Source of the DNA: Trichobilharzia regenti
Taxonomy: Eukaryota; Platyhelminthes; Trematoda; Strigeidida; Schistosomatidae
Assembly: GCA_944472135.2 (NCBI GenBank)
Contig: OX235267.1
Location: 19,141,452-19,205,451, forward strand
Direction: 5' to 3'
Length of the DNA stretch: 64,000 bases
Positions 36,312 through 46,982 of this stretch are shown here, one piece after another. The translations under genes were made by a program, and so were the position numbers. Under the pieces are notes generated by a model. It ran no database searches, was not told the origin of the DNA, and saw only the letters and a program-made list of their open reading frames with translations. Every line of letters begins with the position of its first letter. The first letter of the stretch is position 1.

Positions 36312-37557
36312 AGGGTAATGACATTTACACATATCGTTTACTCCATGTAGAAGCTGCACCTTTCTGCATAGTATCATCCAATGTCTCAGGATATTAACTC
36401 AGCCTATTTTCGTGTGAAGAACAGTGTTTTTTGACAAAATAATTCTCTCAGTACTTGGAAATCACCTGTAAATGCTATCAGAATCGTCTTTGGGAACTTA
36501 AGTTATCATTTAGATGTGCTTTTCACTCTATCTGTGGTTGGACAGGAATTATGGTGAGTTGAAAGGATATCTCTAAGTGGATTTCATATATATTTGCACT
36601 GATTGGTGCAGTGTGCTATGGGTTATGTGAATTAAATGTACAAAAATATCTCAACTTTGATAATATTGTGTCATTGTCTGCTTAGCTGACTGATAGGATA
36701 ACAAACGTAGGTGGTTGTCACGATTGTTGCAAGTACAGTGCGATGGAGAAGGCAATTACTCGTTTAAATTTCCTTGCTGTTCCAATTAATGCACTAATTC
36801 ATTACACGGTATGATTATACGCATGAGTTGTGGTGATTATGAGAACTGAATCTATTCAGTTTTATTGTCTTTATTATGTTTCTATTGTCTGTATTACAAT
36901 TTCCGCTGACTGTATACTTAATGCTGCAATATTTTTCATCACTAATAGTTGAGATTAATTTCTCCTGAAATTTCCATTTGCACAAAGCAGTACAGATGTG
37001 GTATCAAGATTGAATTTCCTAGGTTGCATTACATGACATTATTATCCTCATCAATACAACAGGTATTTTACAATAGTTTAAGTGTTTCTCTATATTGTTA
37101 ACACTGTGCATAGCTGTTTAGGGTTGAGGCGTGTTCAGCTTATATTTGATGGCTGTAGTCTAAACGTGAGAATGTGATTTCTGTAGGATTCACAAAACCT
37201 TGTGGACTAGACATTACTGAGATTGTGGATTAATTTCTAAGTTACACATTTGCAATGCTTCATTTCATGTAAAAGTATTTAGTGTGAAGTTGATCTGCAA
37301 GTAAGCTTGATGAGAGAATGACGCCTCAATAGTATGGATGTTTCGGAGATTGTCTTGAAATTTGCGTCTAATCCTCAAATACATGAAAACATATGAGGTC
37401 TATTTATGTATACGGTGTCAACATAAGAACCATCTGTGGACTGCAGATGCTTTTATCTATATGAGATATTACTTAGTATTGACAAGATCATTGTATTCAT
37501 AGTGTATGCTAATATGTAGAATTATCTCTTGTACCTTCATTTTGTGCTAGTTCTTAC
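36312..37557. other. No call; probable intron or flank of host gene
   Basis: AT-rich. It starts with the second AGGG target copy. If the minus-strand exons at 37558-38031 continue, this is intron and the Gypsy element has landed inside it. Confidence 0.35.
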
Positions 37558-38031
37558 ATGTACTTTATTTTTTCAGGTATACGGAGGTTGTCGAATATGA
37601 AATCAGCGGAAACATTCACCAGATCATCGTATTTTATCCGCTTTGCAACACATCGAATGGATGTTAACACTGACTTTATTACGGGCAGTCCTAGTTCGTG
37701 TATTTGGATCTAGTACATTAAGCAATAATAAGCATAAGTAACACTTACCCTTAAGGGTTTAGTTTCTTTTAGTTCCCCAAAATACACAAGCACAACAGAT
37801 TCAAACGTTTCATGCGGCTCAACCTTGTTTGACTTAGATTCTCGCACAATATATGTCTTTCTAAATGATAGCAGACACACTGATTGTATATTCACATTCT
37901 CAAGAAGCTTCAGAGCCTCTCCAACTTCAACCGAGGTTCTTAATTCTCCAGGATTATGTTCTTTAAAAACGTTGCTAATATCAACTCTGATCGTGCTCCC
38001 CTCACCAGATTTGCTGGTAGATTGTTGCATG
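37558..38031 (-). CDS. Two host-like exons with a 39-nt intron, function unknown
   Basis: Exon 37749-38031 follows a TTTACAG acceptor, has ATG at 38030, and encodes 94 codons (contains SKSGEGSTIRVDISNVFKEH and KTYIVRESKSNKV). It ends at AGG/GTAAGT, phase 0. A 39-nt intron (37748-37710) ending in ACTAG leads to exon 37558-37709, which continues in phase 0 (IQIHELGLPVIKSVLTSIRC, NLRIPEKIKY) and ends before GTAAGA in phase 2. Very short introns are well known near the 5' ends of schistosome genes. I do not recognise the protein. No hydrophobic segment is seen, so it may be soluble. The acceptor one base before the ATG could be cis- or spliced-leader-spliced. The next exon downstream was not found. 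Confidence 0.5.
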
Positions 38032-38933
38032 CTGTAAACATGAACGTGAAAGACATTAGTTTTCCAGATGTCTACATGTTAAATAGCGAAATGAGCCAGC
38101 AACAAAACCCGCAACCAACAAATGGACTGGAAACAACTGCTTCTACCATCCAAACATCTTCATGTGCATAATTTCCAAAACTTCTACACAGTATCAATTC
38201 ATTAACAACTGAAAAACAACTAAAACACTGAAAGCCACATGAATAGAAGGTATGAAATAATTACAATAAAATGAATGCACTGACATGGTAGTAAAAACTT
38301 TCGAAACCAAAGAAATGATTCATTTTAACAGCAACGGAAACGAAAAATGAGGTGAAACGCAACATTTGTGAACAATACGCAATAAGATAAGTCGTGAATA
38401 ACTGCAGGATAAACGGAGCAACAAACGTGTAGACAAACAGCTACGGAACTGCAATCCAACATGGACGACTTACATGGACGAAAATTACCTTTGAGCGTCT
38501 CACTCCACCAGTGACCTTGTAAGTTACGGATAATTTCAGTCGAGATTTTTTCTCTTTTTGGAAAATGAGGACTTGGCAGTGATCAGTTTTAAAATTTACT
38601 TCTGATCAAGGATACAATGATTCTGGTACATTAACAACCATTTGTCACTGTGAAATAATGCACTAAATAATTTGAAAGGGGCTGACATTATAGATGCAGG
38701 TAATTCAACAAGATTATCAGATTACAACATTCTCCATCCATTACTGGACACTGATCTTCACTGTTTAACCGTTTAGCTGAAGTTTCGCCATTAAACGTCT
38801 ACGCCCTTCAACAAGCTGTTATATTCAATTCTGTCGTTTTTCCATGAACTTTAGCCCGCTAAGCAGTGTTCATCACAGTACATTTCTGATCCTGGAATAT
38901 GTCTCATTTTGGATAATTAATTCGGTGCGTCGG
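38032..38933. other. No gene seen; upstream of host exons
   Basis: No repeat recognised. Possible minus-strand donor sites (for example CAT/GTAAGT near 38470) may mark upstream exons, but none could be supported. Confidence 0.35.
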
Positions 38934-39123
38934 TGGCACAGTGGTTAGGACTCTCGCCGACCATGCACATGGTCCGGAGTTCGAGCCCACGCCGACGCAC
39001 ACCTTGATATCTATGGTCGGCCTGCGAAATTTGGGCTACCGATATCCATGCTGAAAATTCCATACTTGTACCAAAAATCACGGTGTGGAATCAAGCTGTA
39101 ATCAAAATAAAAATAAATAAATT
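38934..39123 (+). mobile_element. tRNA-derived SINE, copy 2
   Basis: Same family as 27341-27530. A box TGGCACAGTGG, B box AGTTCGAGCCC (one change from consensus). The head closes with a perfect 9-bp stem, GTGCGTCGG with CCGACGCAC. The tail ends in AAATAAATAAATTG. Confidence 0.85.
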
Positions 39124-40018
39124 GTCTTCAGGTTAGGCGGAACAAGTACTCAGGTTGTTATGGGAAGGGAACTTGCGTCTGCAGAAAACGTTCATTGCGT
39201 AAATACTGACATCCTTGCGTATCCTAAAATACGAAGTATGTGCACAAATGTGATGCAAAATATCTGGTACAGCTTCAAGACCTAGAATGATTGATCGATT
39301 TAAAGATGTGATACCTGTTAAAAAATCTTTTCATCGGGACCTGGGAAATAACTATTCACGTGACTGGACACCTCAAGTAGGCCTACATTAACTTGATGCT
39401 TAAAAAAGAGTGATTTAAGGCATGCAGATCAGAGCGAGGACCGAGGGAAACGTGTTTGTTCCTAGGAAGTTGGTTGAATTGTTTCCAGATATTAGAAGCA
39501 TTTGTGTATGATACATTTTTATCACTAAACGTTGTATTTAGTCTTTATTGAAGGTTTCATTCTTTGAACACCAGCATTATTGTGTAACTTTCATAAATTC
39601 CTGTTTGACTTTTGGACATGTTTTGTTTGTGGAGAAGAGATCCTGTCACATACTTTAAACCACTAATTTCCAGCAAAACGTGAAATAGCAAGTGATATTA
39701 GAGTCTGCATCATCCAAAATTTTATTAGTGGATACACTTCGGTCTTTACACTCCAACATTTTTCTAAATGAATAAATATTGTTGTCTGAATAATATGTCT
39801 CTTTAACCTTCCATCTAAAGTTGAAAATGACCTTCCTGCTTAGTTCACCATAAACTTTTAGTTGAACAGCAATCAAAATTTAACAGGGGAACTCTCTTGG
39901 ATCAGTACATATTACAATTAATCATGACGAGTAAACGACATTAAAAGTTTCTCATAGCTGATGCATTTTAGAAATAGGTGGTGCAGTCTGGTTGGGATGG
40001 TCATTGGGATGAGACAGT
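39124..40018. other. No gene seen
   Basis: AT-rich. A 73-codon frame on the minus strand (39655-39876) shows no known domain. Confidence 0.4.
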
Positions 40019-40355
40019 TTATACAGCGAGCGTTTGAAGGTTATAACAGTAAGAGGTTCTTATTTCTAGGGGTAAACTGTTCCAGATCCTGGAACACATG
40101 ACTGTGAAGAAGTTTGCACGGAGTGCTGTTTTGTAGCTTTTCTTAGATACTGTGCACGTCTGGTTACGCAGGTTGTAGGAGCCTTCCGGTGAGAACTGTA
40201 TCTCCTTACTGTCTGAGAATGATATTTTATGCAAGACTTTAAAGAAGAATGTTATATTAATGCTGAGCCGTCTCAACCAGAGTGGGTCAATACCTAGAGT
40301 TATATACCTTGATGTGTAGTCCTTTCCGCAGTCAACTCCTAGCAGTTTGGACGTG
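40019..40355 (-). pseudogene. CR1-like RT C-terminus, minus strand
   Basis: Minus-strand reading gives VQQYFTSKLLG, LGIDPLWLRRLSINITFFFK, then SYNLRNQTCTVSKKSYKTAL and FFTVMCSRIWNSLPLEIRTS, the end of a CR1/Jockey-type RT. The open part is 40019-40276. It stops near 40355, close to a plus-strand endonuclease fragment of the same kind of element. Confidence 0.7.
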
Positions 40356-40399
40356 AAGTACTGTTGGACATGTCACTTAACATGCCTGAGACGCTATAG

Positions 40400-41500
40400 G
40401 TCAACGTACACTTAAATAACGCAATAGCATTAATTGGATGCATTTACAGAGCACCTGGCACCTTTAGTAATTACGAAACCCAACTCATTAATACTCTGGA
40501 GCGATTATCCACCTTACAATACGATCATAAGATGCTATGTGGAGACTTCAACTTACCTGAAATCAACTGGGATATACTCACAGGCCCAACTAAGTTTGAT
40601 AATTTCTTAGGCCCACTGGATATACTTGACTGGAAAAACTGTTACCACCCCTACAAGAGGTAATAACGTGCTAGACTTAATCTTCTGCCACAATATAAGT
40701 CTCCTGTCAAACTAGTAGGTTCTGAGTTTTCACGGAGCGACTACAAAACAGTCCTGTGCGCATCGCCACTTCCATCAAGTAGCAATACAGCCCCTACCCC
40801 TATTTTACAACAAATAACATGCAGGAACTACAGTAAGGCAGACTGGACCTTAGTGAAATCAATGTTAAGATCCTCAGAATGGGGATAGTACTTCTATAGT
40901 GATAACCTCTCGAAAGCTCTGGACATCTTTTATTATAACTCAAACACATGCTTGGACGCTGTGATTCCATAGCAAACAATAAAGGTCTCAAAATTTGGGA
41001 AGCAATTTATTCAACCAAAAGATCGCTCAAGACTGAAGAGACTGTCAACAAGTTGCTTCAGACGACATGACTTTAGTATGCTAGGGTTAACACTTAGTAA
41101 TCTGAGTCATCTCGCAAGCTCATAACTTGCGTATGAGAAATGAAGAATTCACCGCACTAGCTAGCACCACCAAAGCAGGTGCTCTCACAGAAATCCTAAG
41201 CAAACGAATCAGTCGCCAAAGCCATAAAATTTCTCTCGTTATAAACAAGGGTAAACTATACAGCAAACATGCAGACATGTGTGAACCGCTTAGCGAGACG
41301 TCAGCAGCAGTCAATATTGTCACTGGAAAAATTTGAACATGCATTTACCCCTTGATATCAATGAAAATCAACACCTCTGCACTTTGCTTTCCCTTCTGGT
41401 CAAAATACCTTGAATCAGTTCAATGAAATTGAGCTACCTTCATGCTCATAGTACAGCCAGCCCTGAAATTTATATAACATCAATATTTCGATACGTACGG
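40400..41500 (+). pseudogene. CR1-like AP-endonuclease to linker fragment
   Basis: GCIYRAPGTFSNYETQLINT and MLCGDFNLPEINWD give the APE-type endonuclease (catalytic GDFN). NNVLDLIFCHNIS and SEFSRSDYKTVLCAS carry the later catalytic D and H regions (S-D instead of S-D-H). The linker toward RT continues through NEEFTALASTTKAGALTEIL (41127-41336). At least five frame changes or stops occur. Elements of this type nick DNA at the target; this copy is dead. Confidence 0.7.
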
Positions 41501-42399
41501 GCAAACGTAAGAGATAAGCTATAATGACAGGAATTGCAGCGACACCCCGCAACCAATTATAATTGCCATGCAAGTCACCGAATAGTCAAAAAAATTCAAA
41601 AAATATTTCAAACATGGTTTCACACTGGATGGTTGTCTTTTCGTTGTTGTAGAAATGACTCCCAAGATGGTCTTTGAGGGGTTATCATGATTTGGCAACC
41701 TCAGTGTTTGAAATACGGTCTGAATTAACCATAAGAATCCCCGAAAGTGAGCAGCAAGCAATTTCCAGTACATGCAAGAGATCCCCTATCTTTAATTACT
41801 TTGGTCTCCCCAAATAATTAGGCGAGTAAATCTGCTTTCATTAAAGTTTTGTACTCAAGTAAAGCACTGACCTTTAATTTGGTTCATAAATTTTAGAAGT
41901 GAGCAACTTATAAAGTCAAAAGCACCACAAAATTTAATCTTCAACTTTATTACTCCACAAACGGCAGTCACACAAAGAAGTAAAGCAGAACACGACCTCA
42001 GTAAGAGCATGTATTTCGTGGAATGCAAGAAATCAGACTACCTGGGCTAATCCCATAGATGCAATCAGTCTGTTTGTCATTATTGATATCAAGTCCTGAT
42101 AGAAGCTGTGCGTCTTGCTTCGTGAATGGACTCCTGTGTGTTTCGCTGAAAGGATAAAAAGAGAACATTGTCAGATACTCTATGTAAAACAGTTTTCATT
42201 TCGCTACGCTTCTTCACAGCCCCGTAAGATTGTAAAGTGTCATATCTGCAAGTAAGACAATTATAAATAGTTCTTCTCTTGATTAAAACAAAAGTCATTT
42301 TGGCAAACCTATGCAGCTTGTTATTTGAGGAAGACAGATGCTCTGACTATCCAAACTTCAAGCACCAAAATGTCTCCGAACTCCCGGAAAACCCCAGTG
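41501..42399. other. No gene seen
   Basis: Between the CR1 fragment and the BEL element; nothing supported. Confidence 0.35.
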
Positions 42400-42434
42400 C
42401 CAATGCAGTTGAAGATTGAACGATCAATTCATGG

Positions 42435-43338
42435 TTGTTTCCTGTTACTTGTAACGATGTGTCTGATGTTAAGCATGACATGGTTGATGTTACTGTTTCG
42501 CCGTTCAGGGATAATAGGAACATCAAACTCCCTAAATTTGAACCGCGGTGTTTCGATGGAAACCCGGCTGATTATTTACAATTTGCAAAGGAGTTTGAGA
42601 TTATGCTGAGTAGTTTTTTATTAAGTGACGAATTGAAATTGATGTATTTGATGAGGTATTGCACTGGAGACGGTTCAAGAGCTATACAGTTCTGTAGGCT
42701 CATGTCCCCTAATGAGGGATACGCTGAGGCTATGAGCATATTACGTCAAAGGTTTGAAAGACCTTTAATGATTGTTAGGAACGTATTCGAAGCCGTCAAA
42801 GGTAACGACAGTCAACTTCAAGATGACTCCAAGGCACTTACTGGGTTTTTAGATAATCTGATGACTTATAAGAATACCTTGATTTCTATGAATTGCGTGA
42901 GTGACCTCAACTCGAACTCAGTTCTTGAGGTAATTGCGAGACGCCTACCTACTCGGCTGCAAAGGAAGTGGGTGAAGATAAGCTCTCGTATAGAGGATGA
43001 GGGTATCGAGCCAAGGTTTGATGATATTCTGAGACTGGTGAAGGACAGTGTCAACCAGGCGATGGGCAAATTCGCCAGCATTTTGCATTCTAAGGTAGAA
43101 CCTAAGGAACCAGTGAATATAAGGAAGGCATTTGTGGTGAAGTCTCAAGACACAACGAGAAAGGATGAGTGTATTGTTTGCCATAACATGCATCAGTTGA
43201 GTGATTGTAATCGCTTTATCGCTATGTCACCCGTAGAAAGGTTTAAAATGGCAAAGCAGAAGCGGCTGGGCTTCAGTTGTTTAAAGACTGGGCATACAAA
43301 GTTGAATTGTAAGGCGACAAACAAAGAAAGTATTTTAT
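42435..43338 (+). pseudogene. gag: BEL Gag, 5'-truncated and SINE-terminated
   Basis: It contains KLPKFEPRCFDGNPADYL, YLMRYCTGDGSRAIQFC, LSILRQRF-like text, VIARRLPTRLQRKWVKIS and a cysteine-rich end (CIVCHNMHQLSDC, then FSCLKTGHTKLNC), the layout of BEL/Pao gag with a zinc-binding end. The initiator region present in the sister copies (MPGSKKGQSVLDANRK) is missing here. The frame ends in the A-rich tail of the SINE at about 43361. Confidence 0.75.
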
Positions 43339-43536
43339 TTTTTATTTTTTTTTATTCTTGATTTACAGCTTGATTCCACACTGTATTTTTGGTACAATTA
43401 TGGAATTTTCAGCATGGATATCGGTAGCCCAAATTTTTGCAGGCCGACCATAGATATCAGGTGTGCGCCGGCGTGGGCTCGAACCCCGGACCATGTGCAT
43501 GGTCGGCGAGAGTCCTAACCACTGTGCCACCGACGG
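43332..43536 (-). mobile_element. tRNA-derived SINE, copy 3
   Basis: Minus-strand copy of the 27341 family with A box TGGCACAGTGG, B box GGTTCGAGCCC and a long A/T-rich tail at 43332-43362. It separates the end of BEL gag (ATNKES) from pol (MHPLLR). Confidence 0.88.
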
Positions 43537-45980
43537 ATATGCACCCACTTCTGAGGACAGCAAACGAACCTGGGAATTCGGTTAATTGTAACAGTATCTC
43601 TAGACCCCTTGACACCCCACAATTTTTCTTGGGGGTACTACCAGTTAAGGTGAAAGGACCAAAATCTTTTGTGGAGACTTATGCATTATTGGATAATGGT
43701 TCAGACGTTACATTGGTAGATGCTGAACTGGCTGGTTGCTTGGGTATTAAAGGCATAAAGCAACCCTTGGTTGTAAATATTTTCAATTCTTCGAAAACGG
43801 TAGTATGTGAACGAGTGTCATTTCAGTTAGAATCCTTGACTACTGGGGAAACCGTTGAAATAGATGCTGCTTACACTACCTTCAGTATGAAACTCGGCGA
43901 AGCTATAGTACCTAGTCGTGAAACAGTTGTCGGTAAGCCATACCTGCGTGACATACCACTTCCAACACTGCAAGATGGAAGAGTGAGAGTACTCATTGGA
44001 TGTAGTGTGCCAGAAGCTCATAAGGTATTAGAAGAGAGATTTGGAGGTAGAGATGATCTGTTCGCGACGAAAACACCACTGGGATGGACAGTGAGAGGAC
44101 CTATACCCATAGTCCACACATCACCATTAATTGCAAACGATGGGGAAAAACTAGAAACTATGATTAAAAATATGTATGACAAGGAGCTTTGTGACTGCGG
44201 TGTCCCTGAGATGGGTCGTTCTGTAGAAGACTTAAAAGCAGTTAAAATAGTTGAAGAGTCTCGTAAATACGAAAACGGGCGTTTCAGCGTTGGCCTACCA
44301 TGGAGATTCAAAGATAGACAGTTGGTTTGCAGTGGAAAAGTTGCTCTTAAGAGACTAATGGGTTTACAGAAGAAATTTCTGTCAGATGCAGAACTCTGGT
44401 CCAAATATAAGGAAGTCGTCGATAAACATATAATGAAGGGTTACGTTGAAAGACTAGTTGATCAGAGTGAGCCAGGGAAGTGGTATTTGCCCCATCATCC
44501 CGTCTTTAACCCGAGGAAGCCAGGTAAACTCCGTGTGGTGTTTGATTGTTCTGCGAAACATGAAGGAGTCTCTTTAAATGATAATCTGTATAGTGGCCCA
44601 GATTGCGTGAGCTCATTAGTGGGACTGCTATTAAGATTCAGAAAGTTTACAGTTGCTGTCGCGGCGGATATTGAGGAAATGTTCCTACAGGTGAAGGTGC
44701 CAGAGAGTGACAGAGATCACTTGAGGTTTTTGTGGTTTGATGACGGTCCTTGTGGTAAGGTGTCAGAATATAGGATGACAGTGCATCCATTTGGTGCCAC
44801 GTCCTCCCCGTTTTGTGCTAATTTTGCTCTACGAAAGGCAGTGTCCACATTTGGTTCTAATGATTTGCTGGACGTCATAGATTGTTGCTTCTACGTGGAT
44901 GATTGTTTAGCCTCCTTCGATGATGATAAGTCTGCAGTTAGATTTGCAACAAGCATTACTGAAGTGTTAGCTAAGGCCGGCTTTCGTCTAACTAAGTGGG
45001 TCTCGAACAGCCTAGACGTTTTGAAGCATATAGATCCAGAAGACAGAGCACCTACTGTACGAGATTTGCCTGTTGATACTCTACCAGTTGAACGCACATT
45101 AGGTATGCGATGGGATGTGAACTCTGATACCTTTGGATTTAGTGTTGGTGATATTGATAAGCCAGTTACTCGGAGAGGTGTGCTCTCTGTGTTGTCGTCC
45201 GTGTTTGACCCACTTGGATTAGTAGCACCTTATCTACTTCCGGCTAGGAGGTTATTTCAAGAGACATGCAGGAAAGGGTTACAGTGGGATGAACCATTAA
45301 GTGAGAGGCAGAGAGAAGAGTGGAAGGGGTGGGTTAACAGTTTAAGAATGCTGAATCTACATTCCGTCTCACGTCCACTTAAGCCGTCGAGAAATCATGA
45401 TATAATTGACTTCCATGTTTTTTCTGATGCCTCTGAGGTTGGATTTGGTGCAGCCGTATACATCAGAACCACCTTAAGGAATGATATAGATGTTAGCCTG
45501 GTGATGGGTAAATCTAGAGTTGCACCTCTAAAGACGGTTTCGATTCCGAGATTAGAACTTAATGCAGCCTTACTAGCTGCGCAGTTATTCACAACGGTGT
45601 GTAAAGAGTTGGATTACCCCAAGTATCCCGTAACGTTTTGGACTGATTCGATGTCTGTGATATATTATATACGCAACGAGTCAGCAAGATATGCATGTTT
45701 TGTAGCTAACAGAGTATCTCAAATTCGTGAACTAACAACTGTTGAGCAGTGGAGGTACGTACCGTCTGGAAAAAATCCAGCTGATCTAGCCTCGCGAGGA
45801 GTTATTGATATGAATGTGGTTAAAAATAAGTGGTGGAAAGGTCCAGAGTTCTTGCTAAGGGCTGATAGTATGTGGCCTCGTAGAGAAGATGAACCACCGA
45901 TAAACGAGTGTGCCTTGGAGTTGAAGACAAGTGTCAGTTTAGCATCTACTCAAGAAAGGAGGGAGGGTGGCGTTAGCTGA
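43437..45980 (+). pseudogene. pol: BEL Pol: protease, RT and RNase H part
   Basis: Open for 847 codons. The first 33 or so are translated from the SINE, and element sequence starts at about 43540. Protease motif ALLDNGSDVTLVD is near residue 83. RT has VVFDCSAKHEGVSLND, ADIEEMFLQV near 408 and FYVDDCLAS near 484. RNase H has FSDASEVGFGAAV near 661, FWTDSMSVIYYIRN near 735 and NPADLASRG near 780. The order and the YVDD and DNGS forms are BEL/Pao-like. The chain ends at a TGA at 45978-45980 before the integrase, where the inverted insertion lies. Confidence 0.88.
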
Positions 45981-46655
45981 TCAGTAGATATGGTGGGGGT
46001 CACTAAGGTGAATCGCACCATTCCGCAGGAACAGCAATATACGATTTGAAGGCTCGAGATATTTCCGATTTTTATGAGGGCTTAGATCTTTATCTTGAAT
46101 AAGATAGTAATGAACGCCTAAACAGATCATGCTTCTGCCTTTAAATATATACCATTCACTCAGCCTATTGTTGAGATGCGACCATGTGGGCTCTGCACAG
46201 ATTAATGGGGCATCTTATAAACTAACTTGCTGTCCATTGTCGGATCCTTAAATATCACTTCACAATGTCTTATCTCATTCATTTTCTAATAACTTCTTTG
46301 CTTGATCCTCATTATATTCCATTAAACCTAACGTTTTATAGCTTTTTATAAATTTGATTCGACTTATTCTATTCCTATTCTCTGTAGGGTACGGTTGTGC
46401 ACCAAATGCACAAAAAGGCATAAAATAAAAAAACCGGCATGAGGAAAGAATGTATTAAAACCAACAGTGGACATCGTGATAGTGGAAACTGTACAGGTAG
46501 CATTATACATTGCAAATGAACGTTGTCAGCCTAGGGAGTTTCCTTCATTAATGTATTTATTAGAGATACTTGCACTTACCCATTTCATTACACTTCATTG
46601 ATTCACCTTAGCACTTTAATATTTCTAAAACAGCTTTCAATCCGTTGTAAACGTT
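45981..46655. other. Unassigned sequence inside the split BEL element
   Basis: No frame or repeat recognised. It separates RNase H from the 290-bp repeat and the inverted gag copy. Confidence 0.4.
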
Positions 46656-46950
46656 GTACTTACCTCAATATTGGTTGGTTATCGTATGCCGACAACCACG
46701 GGATGAAAACGAAACGAAGTCGATTTTCCCGCTCAACCTGGAGGACAATTGTACAATTCAATAAATATACATCCTAGTTCAGACAATGAGTGTATTTATA
46801 TATATTTCAAATATTTAACTGTCGAAACATTATTAACTTGTAGACAATCTACGATTTGATATTATATCATACTTGATCGTGCCTGTAAAACTGGCATGCA
46901 TTTTCATGTAACTTTATATGTTTATATGAGAATATACATTATTATTATTA
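46656..46950 (+). repeat. 290-bp interspersed repeat, copy 1
   Basis: Almost identical to 62631-62923. It starts GTACTTACCTCAATATTGG and ends in an ATT microsatellite, with a small hairpin (GGTTG...CAACC). It has no pol III boxes and no TG..CA LTR ends. The tail suggests mobilisation by a non-LTR element. Confidence 0.75.
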
Positions 46951-46982
46951 ATGACATTCAGGTTTACATCCGCTTTTTAAAT

